NCBI GenBank assembly: GCA_023399105.1
Contig: JAEWQT010000252.1
Coordinates: 1-5,868 of the forward strand
Direction of reading: 5' to 3'
DNA from: Pseudomonadota bacterium
GTDB taxonomy: Bacteria; Pseudomonadota; Gammaproteobacteria; Pseudomonadales; Oceanobacteraceae
Length of the DNA: 5,868 nucleotides
Both the position numbers and the translations under genes were made by a program. Every line of letters starts with the position of its first letter. Position 1 is the stretch's first letter. Shown here one piece after another: positions 1 through 4,850 of the stretch. Below the pieces are notes generated by a model. That model was not told the origin of the DNA, did not search any database, and saw only the letters and a program-made list of their open reading frames with translations.

Positions 1-920
1 ACAGCAATAACCGTTGGTGTACCGTAAAAGCCAAACAGGTAGTTACCCTGAACAGCACGGCCGTTATAGGTAAATTGCTGATCTTGCGGCGGTACCCAGG
101 CACTCAGGAAATAGTGCTGCAGCATGGCTGCCCAGCCACCCTGATGGGTGTATTTGTAGCCTTTGGACAGGTCATCAAAATCCACTTTTTCGTAGCGGTT
201 TTCTTTGGTGGTCAGTGCTGCGCCCAGATAAGCCGCCATACCCAGCTGTGAGCCAGCCGACGGATCCGGGGAACCATCACGCTTCAGCTGTGCGTAAAAC
301 ACACCCTGCCAGGGTTCTGCTGAAGTGTTTTTAATGCGGAAATTCACATCCACCAGATAGTCACCACGACGGAAGGTGAATACTTTTTCCACCGTGGATT
401 TTTCGTTGCTGGCGGTCAGTACCACCTGCAGTTCATCCTGACCTTCGGCCAGTTCAAACTGCGTGTTTTCTACCCGATACAGAGCCGCACCTTTGCTGTC
501 GATACCATCACGACCGAGCAAACCACTCTGAGCGGTGTAGGTACGACGCTGGTTACGCTCCATCAGGACAAAGGGCACGTCCTGCTGATCAATAGAAGCC
601 GGATATTCTGGCAGCAGCACTTCAACCACTTCACCACCGCGTGGATCAATAGTGATCTGCAACACGTCCGTCGTTACCCGAATCAGATCAGCAGAGGGTT
701 TTTCTGCGGTTGCTGCCACCGCCGGAGCGTCAGTCACCACCGGTAACTCAGCCGCTACAGCATCGCTGGTGTCAGGCATATCCTGCTGTACAGGAGCAGC
801 AGCTTCACTGATGGGTGCAGTCACCTGAACAACCTGACCGTAGTCGTTGTTCCAGGCGAGAATAAGAAGATAAGAAGTGATGGCCAGGCCAATAAATATG
901 ACCGTACGTCGGATATCCAT
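1..920 (-). CDS. yidC: Membrane protein insertase YidC, N-terminal 306 codons (3' end outside window)
   Basis: YidC inserts and folds inner-membrane proteins, alone or with the Sec translocon. Reading the minus strand from the ATG at 920-918 gives an open frame to the window edge. Residues 1-5 (MDIRR) precede a hydrophobic helix at about 6-22, the usual uncleaved first membrane segment. A low-complexity Ala/Pro/Thr/acidic linker follows at about 34-76. The periplasmic beta domain then runs from about residue 78 and includes IDPRGGEV (91-98) and GGWAAMLQHYFLSAW (261-275), both familiar from gammaproteobacterial YidC. The five-helix insertase core would lie beyond base 1; the family is about 550 residues long, so roughly 45 percent is missing. 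The start is 2 bases after the yidD stop, with only a weak purine-rich site (GGAAA) upstream, which suggests translational coupling. No frameshift is seen. Confidence 0.96.
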   Translation of the reverse strand, partial: MDIRRTVIFIGLAITSYLLILAWNNDYGQVVQVTAPISEAAAPVQQDMPDTSDAVAAELPVVTDAPAVAATAEKPSADLIRVTTDVLQITIDPRGGEVVEVLLPEYPASIDQQDVPFVLMERNQRRTYTAQSGLLGRDGIDSKGAALYRVENTQFELAEGQDELQVVLTASNEKSTVEKVFTFRRGDYLVDVNFRIKNTSAEPWQGVFYAQLKRDGSPDPSAGSQLGMAAYLGAALTTKENRYEKVDFDDLSKGYKYTHQGGWAAMLQHYFLSAWVPPQDQQFTYNGRAVQGNYLFGFYGTPTVIA

Positions 921-922
921 GA

Positions 923-1219
923 TCAGGGTTTCCGTTGACAACAGTGAGAGGAATGGTTGGGTAAATCGGGTACCGGATCAACGCCATGGGAACCCCAGGG
1001 ATGACACCGGCCCAGACGTTTCAGTGCCAGCCAACCACCACGCAAAGCGCCATAACGACGGATTGCTTCATCGGCATAAGCCGAACAAGTGGGATAATAG
1101 CGGCAACGGCTGGGTATAAAGGGACTGATTGCATTGCGATAGACAGCGATCAGCAACAGCAAAGCCTTAACGCCCGGACGGGCGGCGGTTGGAGCGGCGG
1201 CCGTTTGCTTGTCGGTCAT
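923..1219 (-). CDS. yidD: Membrane protein insertion efficiency factor YidD
   Basis: YidD is a small membrane-associated protein that aids YidC-dependent insertion; its exact mechanism is unsettled. The 98-residue product (E. coli homologue about 85) has the family hallmarks: a hydrophobic amphipathic stretch at about 18-34 ending in YRNAISPF, the cysteine motif [11 protein letters not shown] (Cys39 and Cys45), the AIRRYG segment (52-57), and CHPWG (72-76) followed by DPVP (81-84). The C-terminal tail carries an extra Cys-Cys pair (93-94) that I do not recognise as conserved. The ATG at 1219-1217 is the only good start before the conserved core, although the site upstream of it is weak. It places the first 53 bases inside the 3' end of rnpA in another frame. 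The TGA stop at 925-923 nearly abuts yidC, its functional partner. Confidence 0.95.
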   Translation of the reverse strand: MTDKQTAAAPTAARPGVKALLLLIAVYRNAISPFIPSRCRYYPTCSAYADEAIRRYGALRGGWLALKRLGRCHPWGSHGVDPVPDLPNHSSHCCQRKP

Positions 1220-1571
1220 TGGAAGGACGCTTCAATCTGAACCAAAGGGCGTCAATCATCGCACGAATTTGCTGGTTGTCCAGTTCGGCAAGACCAGAGC
1301 GGCCGAGCACCACAAAATCCAGCGCATCCAGCTGTTGCTGATGGTGGCGGAAGGATTCCCGGATAATACGTTTTACCCGGTTGCGGTCCACGGCACGCTT
1401 GATCTGCTTTTTGGCCAGCACGAAACCGAGCCTGGCCTGGTTCTGCTCATTCGCTGTTGCCAGCAGCAAAAGCTGTGGCGAACTGCTGCGCCATTCGGTG
1501 TTGTCAAAAACCCGTTTGAACTCAGCCGGTTTTAATAACCGGGCTGAGCGCAAGAATGAGGTTTCTGACAT
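1167..1571 (-). CDS. rnpA: Ribonuclease P protein component
   Basis: RnpA is the basic protein subunit of RNase P. It binds the catalytic RNA and the 5' leader of pre-tRNA during 5' maturation of tRNAs. The 134-residue product (E. coli 119) shows [11 protein letters not shown] (12-22), then [13 protein letters not shown] (48-60), and the diagnostic RNR motif at 63-65 within [25 protein letters not shown] (85-93) follows, as is usual in the family. The last 20 or so residues form an Arg/Asn/Ser-rich tail, longer than in E. coli, and this tail is the part that overlaps yidD. The gene starts 30 bases after the rpmH stop and shows no strong ribosome binding site. It is probably co-transcribed with rpmH from the promoter at 1787-1815. 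Confidence 0.97.
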   Translation of the reverse strand: MSETSFLRSARLLKPAEFKRVFDNTEWRSSSPQLLLLATANEQNQARLGFVLAKKQIKRAVDRNRVKRIIRESFRHHQQQLDALDFVVLGRSGLAELDNQQIRAMIDALWFRLKRPSNDRQANGRRSNRRPSGR

Positions 1572-1601
1572 CAGACGGACAACACAGCGTCAGATGATCA
1601 G

Positions 1602-1754
<153 letters not shown>

Positions 1755-1786
1755 TTAAGTGAAAGGGGCAAATTTTAAGGGCGTGA

Positions 1787-1815
1787 ATTGTATGAGAAAG
1801 GATCAGCATAAGCAA
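1787..1815 (-). promoter_or_regulatory. Probable sigma70 promoter for rpmH-rnpA-yidD-yidC
   Basis: Read on the minus strand, TTGCTT (1815-1810) and TACAAT (1792-1787) match the -35 and -10 hexamers at 4 and 5 of 6 positions with an ideal 17-base spacer. Transcription would start near 1780, giving a leader of about 40 bases before the rpmH ATG. It is the best such pair I see upstream of rpmH. The TTTTGCACA DnaA box at 1837-1845 lies about 22 bases upstream of the -35 element. Confidence 0.7.
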
Positions 1816-1836
1816 CGATCATTTTGCAGCCGGTGT

Positions 1837-1845
1837 TTTTGCACA
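1837..1845 (+). promoter_or_regulatory. DnaA box TTTTGCACA
   Basis: This site matches TTWTNCACA with T at position 3 and G at position 5, so it is probably of moderate affinity. It lies at the left edge of the A+T-rich segment and upstream of the rpmH promoter, isolated from the main box cluster. Confidence 0.6.
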
Positions 1846-1920
1846 TCAGTACAAAGATTTATCTTGATTGAATAATGTTTGAAGAATGAAAGAAGAGAAT
1901 TTGTTGTTGTTATTATTAGC
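1846..1920. other. Candidate DNA unwinding element (A+T-rich)
   Basis: By my count 56 of 75 bases are A or T. The plus strand carries purine-rich GAAGAATGAAAGAAGAGAA at about 1881-1899 and then a TTG/TTA trinucleotide run. It is flanked by DnaA boxes at 1837 and 1933. This is the most likely site of initial melting. The more A+T-rich stretch at 1938-1985 is an alternative, but it carries the IHF site and the palindrome. Confidence 0.6.
1901..1919 (+). repeat. Trinucleotide-periodic tract, candidate DnaA-trio element
   Basis: The plus strand reads (TTG)3(TTA)3G. Phased by one base and read 3' to 5' from 1919, it gives GAT, TAT, TAT, TGT, TGT, TGT. The first triplet matches the 3'-GAT-5' DnaA-trio and the next two keep the central A. 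A GC-rich segment (1919-1927) and a DnaA box (1933-1941) follow in the order and orientation described for the Bacillus subtilis basal unwinding system. The 13-base gap from box to first trio, and the weak distal triplets, are deviations. It may be a simple A+T-rich microsatellite. Confidence 0.4.
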
Positions 1921-1932
1921 GCCCGACAGTTC

Positions 1933-1941
1933 TGTGGAAAA
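1933..1941 (-). promoter_or_regulatory. DnaA box TTTTCCACA (minus strand)
   Basis: The plus strand reads TGTGGAAAA. It differs from the perfect box only at the permitted W position. It sits immediately right of the candidate unwinding element, the position taken by box R1 in E. coli, and points towards that element. Confidence 0.75.
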
Positions 1942-1950
1942 CCATAAAAA

Positions 1951-1971
1951 AACCAATTAAATCAATTGGTT
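1951..1971. repeat. A+T-rich inverted repeat in oriC
   Basis: AACCAATT (1951-1958) and AATTGGTT (1964-1971) are perfect 8-base arms around the 5-base loop AAATC. No T-run follows that would make a terminator. The right arm overlaps the IHF consensus match, so the symmetry may be partly coincidental or may mark a separate binding site. Confidence 0.6.
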
Positions 1972-1972
1972 A
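1960..1972 (+). promoter_or_regulatory. IHF binding-site match
   Basis: The sequence AATCAATTGGTTA fits WATCAANNNNTTR at every specified position. IHF bends DNA sharply and in E. coli binds between box R1 and the remaining DnaA sites to promote unwinding. Here the site likewise lies between the box at 1933 and the distal boxes at 2078-2169. The consensus is short and permissive in A+T-rich DNA, so binding is inferred, not shown. Confidence 0.6.
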
Positions 1973-2007
1973 ATACATTCATAAGTGCGTGCAACAGTCC
2001 CGTATAA

Positions 2008-2050
2008 GGGGTGTGTGAGCTGGGTCTTAGGTTGGTATGGAATGTGGGTG
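2008..2050 (+). other. G/T-rich, C-poor strand-asymmetric segment of oriC
   Basis: By my count these 43 bases hold 22 G, 14 T, 5 A and 2 C. They include GGGG, GGG and several GG runs, so a weak two-layer G-quadruplex on the plus strand is conceivable. No coding sense or known box explains it. It separates the A+T-rich half of the origin from the DnaA-box cluster. Confidence 0.4.
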
Positions 2051-2075
2051 AAAACCACTGAGGCTGAGGTTTTCA
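2049..2075. repeat. Inverted repeat TGAAAACC / GGTTTTCA
   Basis: Perfect 8-base arms (2049-2056 and 2068-2075) flank an 11-base spacer. The spacer and right arm together hold a tandem CTGAGG CTGAGG (2058-2069). It ends 2 bases before the DnaA box at 2078. The spacing could suit a dimeric protein site; I do not recognise the protein. The 8-mer GAAAACCA recurs at 1938-1944 (as part of GGAAAACCA). Confidence 0.5.
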
Positions 2076-2077
2076 GG

Positions 2078-2086
2078 TTATGCACA
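2078..2086 (+). promoter_or_regulatory. DnaA box TTATGCACA
   Basis: It fits TTATNCACA fully, with G at the variable position. It is the first box of the right-hand cluster and lies 35 bases before the next box in the same orientation. Confidence 0.8.
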
Positions 2087-2112
2087 AAAGGATCCGGAGG
2101 AAACCACGCTAG

Positions 2113-2121
2113 TTATCCACA
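2113..2121 (+). promoter_or_regulatory. DnaA box TTATCCACA (perfect)
   Basis: This is an exact copy of the high-affinity box. It forms a convergent pair with the perfect box at 2161-2169, 48 bases away. Confidence 0.92.
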
Positions 2122-2137
2122 GAAAAAGGCGTTTCTT

Positions 2138-2146
2138 TTCTGCACA
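2138..2146 (+). promoter_or_regulatory. Weak DnaA-box-like site TTCTGCACA
   Basis: It has one mismatch to TTWTNCACA (C at position 3). It lies between the two perfect boxes and could be a low-affinity site filled cooperatively by DnaA-ATP. Confidence 0.35.
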
Positions 2147-2160
2147 GGACCGGTTTCTGC

Positions 2161-2169
2161 TGTGGATAA
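2161..2169 (-). promoter_or_regulatory. DnaA box TTATCCACA (perfect, minus strand)
   Basis: The plus strand reads TGTGGATAA, an exact inverse box. It covers the proposed dnaA -35 hexamer (2163-2168), so DnaA bound here should hinder RNA polymerase and repress its own gene. Confidence 0.92.
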
Positions 2170-2191
2170 CATCGCCACCCTCAGTTAGAAT
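2163..2191 (+). promoter_or_regulatory. Probable dnaA promoter
   Basis: TGGATA (2163-2168) and TAGAAT (2186-2191) match -35 and -10 hexamers at 4 and 5 of 6 positions with a 17-base spacer. Transcription would begin near 2198, leaving a leader of about 28 bases before the GTG at 2226. An alternative -10, TATAAG at 2003-2008, has only a poor -35 (TTCATA, 19-base spacer). Confidence 0.6.
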
Positions 2192-2214
2192 GTGCGGCTC
2201 GCCTGAATACCGAC

Positions 2215-2217
2215 GGA
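2215..2217 (+). promoter_or_regulatory. Ribosome binding site supporting the GTG start of dnaA
   Basis: GGA lies 8 bases before the GTG at 2226. The upstream ATG at 2190 has no such site: the bases before it (CACCCTCAGTTAGA) are not Shine-Dalgarno-like. Confidence 0.5.
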
Positions 2218-2225
2218 TAACAGAA

Positions 2226-3698
2226 GTGGCACTGACAGCACTGTGGCAAGATTGCCTGGGACACCTGCAACATGAGCTTCCGGCTCAGCAGTACAACACA
2301 TGGATCCGCCCTTTGATGGCCGATGATGCCAGTGGTCAGCTGGTGTTAAGTGCGCCCAACCGCTTTGTGCGTGATTGGGTAAAAGACAAATACCTGCAGC
2401 GTATTCAGGAAATTCTTTCCGACCTTAATAGTGGCCGCATTACCCGGGTTGAATTGACTGTGGGTGAGGCGCAGCCGATGTTCCGTTCTCAGCTGGCTAT
2501 GCCTTCATCTGCGCCCCAGCGTCCGGCCGTGGTGCAGGACAGTTTTTCCGGTAACAGTGAAGGCTATGTATTTGCATCGCCGGACCCGGTTGAAGAGGTT
2601 TTGCTGGAACCTGCTGCTTTTAATACAGAAGCACCGCGCAGTCGCCGCGAAGTACAGGTGGAAGGCGGTGTTAAGCATCAGAGCTTTCTGAACCCTTCCT
2701 TTACCTTTAAAAGCTTTGTAGAAGGTAAATCCAACCAGCTGGCCCACGCTGCTGCCCGCCAGGTGGCTGAAAATGCCGGTGGTTCGTACAACCCTCTCTT
2801 TATTTATGGCGGTGTTGGCCTGGGTAAAACCCACTTAATGCACGCGGTGGGCAATTATCTGCTCAGCAAAAACCCCAATGCCAAAGTGCTGTATGTGCAT
2901 TCTGAACGCTTTGTGCAGGACATGGTTAAGGCGTTACAGCTGAAAGCCATTAACGAATTCAAACGCTTTTATCGTGGCCTGGATGCGTTGTTAATTGACG
3001 ACATTCAGTTTTTTGCCGGCAAAGATCGTTCACAGGAAGAGTTTTTCCATACCTTTAATGCCTTATTGGAAGGCGGCCAGCAGATGATTCTGACCTGCGA
3101 CCGTTATCCGAAAGAGATTAACGGCCTGGAAGAACGCCTTAAATCCCGCTTTGGCTGGGGGTTAACGGTGGCGGTCGAACCGCCGGAGCTGGAAACCCGG
3201 GTCGCCATTCTGATGAAAAAGGCCGAAGAAACCGGTATTGATCTGCCCAGCGATGCGGCTTTTTTTATTGCTCAGAAAATCCGTTCCAACGTGCGTGAAC
3301 TGGAAGGTGCCCTGAAGCGGGTGGTGGCTAATTCCCAGTTTACCGGCAGCGAAATTACTCTGCCGTTTATTAAAGAAACCCTGAAAGATCTTATTGCCCT
3401 GCAGGATAAACAGGTCAGCATCGACAATATTCAGCGAATCGTTGCCGAGTATTACAAAATCAAGATGGCTGATTTATTATCTAAGCGCCGCACCCGCTCC
3501 ATTGCCCGTCCCCGTCAGGTGGCGATGGCTCTGAGTAAAGAACTGACCAATCACAGTCTGCCGGAAATCGGTGATGCCTTCGGTGGTCGTGATCATACGA
3601 CGGTGTTGCATGCGTGCCGCAAAATTAAAGAGCTGCAGGAATCCAGTGCAGATATCCGTGAAGACTATAAGAACCTGCTGCGTTCATTGACAACCTGA
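2226..3698 (+). CDS. dnaA: Chromosomal replication initiator protein DnaA
   Basis: DnaA binds its boxes, oligomerises as DnaA-ATP, melts the origin and helps load the DnaB helicase. From the GTG start the protein has 490 residues (E. coli 467). Domain I begins [12 protein letters not shown] and includes [12 protein letters not shown] (about 19-30). Domain II (about 85-155) is variable, acidic and Pro/Ser-rich. AAA+ domain III has Walker A GGVGLGKT (195-202), Walker B LLIDDIQ (255-261), sensor 1 LTCDRYP (289-295), the arginine finger in LKSRFGWG (Arg308) and the sensor 2 arginine in NVRELEGAL (Arg357). DNA-binding domain IV carries [14 protein letters not shown] and the signature DHTTVLHA (456-463). 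The GTG is chosen because it matches the N-terminus of Pseudomonas-type DnaA, while the ATG at 2190 adds 12 unrelated residues and lies in the promoter. Cys replaces the Ser I expect in sensor 1. dnaN follows after 13 bases. Confidence 0.97.
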   Translation: MALTALWQDCLGHLQHELPAQQYNTWIRPLMADDASGQLVLSAPNRFVRDWVKDKYLQRIQEILSDLNSGRITRVELTVGEAQPMFRSQLAMPSSAPQRPAVVQDSFSGNSEGYVFASPDPVEEVLLEPAAFNTEAPRSRREVQVEGGVKHQSFLNPSFTFKSFVEGKSNQLAHAAARQVAENAGGSYNPLFIYGGVGLGKTHLMHAVGNYLLSKNPNAKVLYVHSERFVQDMVKALQLKAINEFKRFYRGLDALLIDDIQFFAGKDRSQEEFFHTFNALLEGGQQMILTCDRYPKEINGLEERLKSRFGWGLTVAVEPPELETRVAILMKKAEETGIDLPSDAAFFIAQKIRSNVRELEGALKRVVANSQFTGSEITLPFIKETLKDLIALQDKQVSIDNIQRIVAEYYKIKMADLLSKRRTRSIARPRQVAMALSKELTNHSLPEIGDAFGGRDHTTVLHACRKIKELQESSADIREDYKNLLRSLTT

Positions 3699-3711
3699 AG
3701 AGTGGAGAGCC

Positions 3712-4812
3712 ATGAAATTCGTTATCGCCAGGGAAGCCCTGTTACGCCCTTTGCAACTGGTGGCCGGTGTTGTGGAAAAACGCCAGACTCTGCCGGTATT
3801 GTCCAATGTCCTGCTGGAACTGCGGGGGCAACAATTATCCCTCACCGGTACCGATCTGGAAGTTGAACTGGTCGGCCGGGTGACGCTGGAAGAAGCTGGT
3901 CAGGATGGTGAAATCACCGTGCCGGGTAAAAAGCTGATGGATATTTGCCGTTCTTTACCGGATGGTTCTCAAATTGAAATTGAACAGGATGATCAGCGCG
4001 TGGTCGTGCGTTCCGGTCGTTACCGTTCAACCTTGTCTACGCTGCCAGCCAGTGAATTCCCCAATGTGGAAAACATCGCTGGCGAACAGAGTTTTACTCT
4101 GGCTCAGAGCGCCCTGCGTCGTGTTATTGAACGCACCAGTTTTGCCATGGCGCAGCAGGATGTCCGCTACTATCTGAACGGTATGCTGTTTGAAGTCAGC
4201 AGTAATGGTCTGCGTACCGTTGCTACCGACGGTCACCGTCTGGCCACCTGCAAAGCCGAAATTGCCGGCCCGGATACCGCCCAGCAGATTATTCTGCCGC
4301 GTAAAGGCGTGCTGGAACTGGCCAAATTGCTGGCTGACCCGGAAGCCTCAGTAACCCTGGCGCTCAGCAGTAACCACCTGCGTGCGCATACGGAAAATTT
4401 TACCTTTACCTCGAAACTGGTAGACGGCAAATTCCCCGATTACACCCGCGTGATTCCGAAAAACGGCAGCAATATTCTGCTGGCTGACCGTACCGAGTTG
4501 CGTCATGTCTTCAACCGCACAGCGATTCTCTCTAACGAGAAATACCGGGGTGTCCGCCTGGTACTGGAAACTGACCTGCTGAAGGTTCTGGCCAACAACC
4601 CGGAACAGGAAGAAGCTGAAGAATCCCTGGCGGTAGAATACCGTGGCGATGCTTTGGAAATGGGCTTTAACGTTTCTTACCTGCAGGACGTAATGGGCGT
4701 ACTGGATTCGCACCTGGTCAAAATGACCCTGTCTGACGCTAATAGCAGCGCGCTGCTGGAAGAGCCGGAAGGTGGTGATGCTATGTATGTTGTTATGCCG
4801 ATGCGCCTCTAG
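3712..4812 (+). CDS. dnaN: DNA polymerase III beta subunit (sliding clamp)
   Basis: DnaN is a ring-shaped homodimer that encircles DNA and tethers polymerase III, and also binds DnaA-inactivating Hda, MutS, ligase and translesion polymerases. The 366 residues equal the E. coli length. Three clamp folds are recognisable, starting with MKFVIAREALLRPLQLVAG and including TVPGKKLMDICRSLPDG (69-85), RSTLSTLPASEFP (105-117) and TVATDGHRLA (169-178). The peptide-binding cleft residues known from E. coli are all present at the same numbers: Leu155, Thr172, Leu177, Pro242, Arg246, Val247, Val360, Met362 and the C-terminal MPMRL. GGAG lies 4 bases before the ATG. The 13-base gap after dnaA indicates co-transcription. 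The TAG stop is in a small hairpin. Confidence 0.98.
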   Translation: MKFVIAREALLRPLQLVAGVVEKRQTLPVLSNVLLELRGQQLSLTGTDLEVELVGRVTLEEAGQDGEITVPGKKLMDICRSLPDGSQIEIEQDDQRVVVRSGRYRSTLSTLPASEFPNVENIAGEQSFTLAQSALRRVIERTSFAMAQQDVRYYLNGMLFEVSSNGLRTVATDGHRLATCKAEIAGPDTAQQIILPRKGVLELAKLLADPEASVTLALSSNHLRAHTENFTFTSKLVDGKFPDYTRVIPKNGSNILLADRTELRHVFNRTAILSNEKYRGVRLVLETDLLKVLANNPEQEEAEESLAVEYRGDALEMGFNVSYLQDVMGVLDSHLVKMTLSDANSSALLEEPEGGDAMYVVMPMRL

Positions 4813-4821
4813 TCAGAGGCG
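4804..4821 (+). repeat. Small hairpin spanning the dnaN stop codon
   Basis: CGCCTCT (4804-4810) and AGAGGCG (4815-4821) are perfect 7-base arms with a 4-base loop AGTC. The TAG stop (4810-4812) starts at the end of the left arm. There is no downstream T-run, so it is not a normal intrinsic terminator. It could stabilise the dnaA-dnaN mRNA end or tune read-through into recF. Confidence 0.5.
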
Positions 4822-4850
4822 ACCGCGCTATCTCTTTATGAGAAGTCTCT

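Noticed and set aside
1209..1535. 108-codon plus-strand open frame opposite rnpA
   Set aside because: The minus strand encodes a clear RnpA here; the plus frame is a shadow.
1951..1971. Intrinsic terminator at the A+T-rich palindrome
   Set aside because: The stem is A+T-rich, no U-tract follows on either side in the right position, and no gene ends nearby.
2043..2051. TGTGGGTGA as a minus-strand DnaA box
   Set aside because: Its inverse TCACCCACA has two mismatches to the consensus.
1985..2188. 67-codon plus-strand open frame inside the origin region
   Set aside because: It runs through the DnaA boxes and repeats, has no good ribosome binding site, and resembles no protein I know; its stop falls in the dnaA promoter.
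2190..2225. 12-codon N-terminal extension of DnaA from the ATG at 2190
   Set aside because: The start overlaps the -10 hexamer, lacks a ribosome binding site, and the residues do not match DnaA N-termini.
2505..2834. 109-codon minus-strand open frame within dnaA
   Set aside because: It is antisense to DnaA domain II and the Walker A region and matches no known family.
4348..4713. 121-codon minus-strand open frame within dnaN
   Set aside because: It is antisense to well-conserved DnaN sequence and has no recognisable product.
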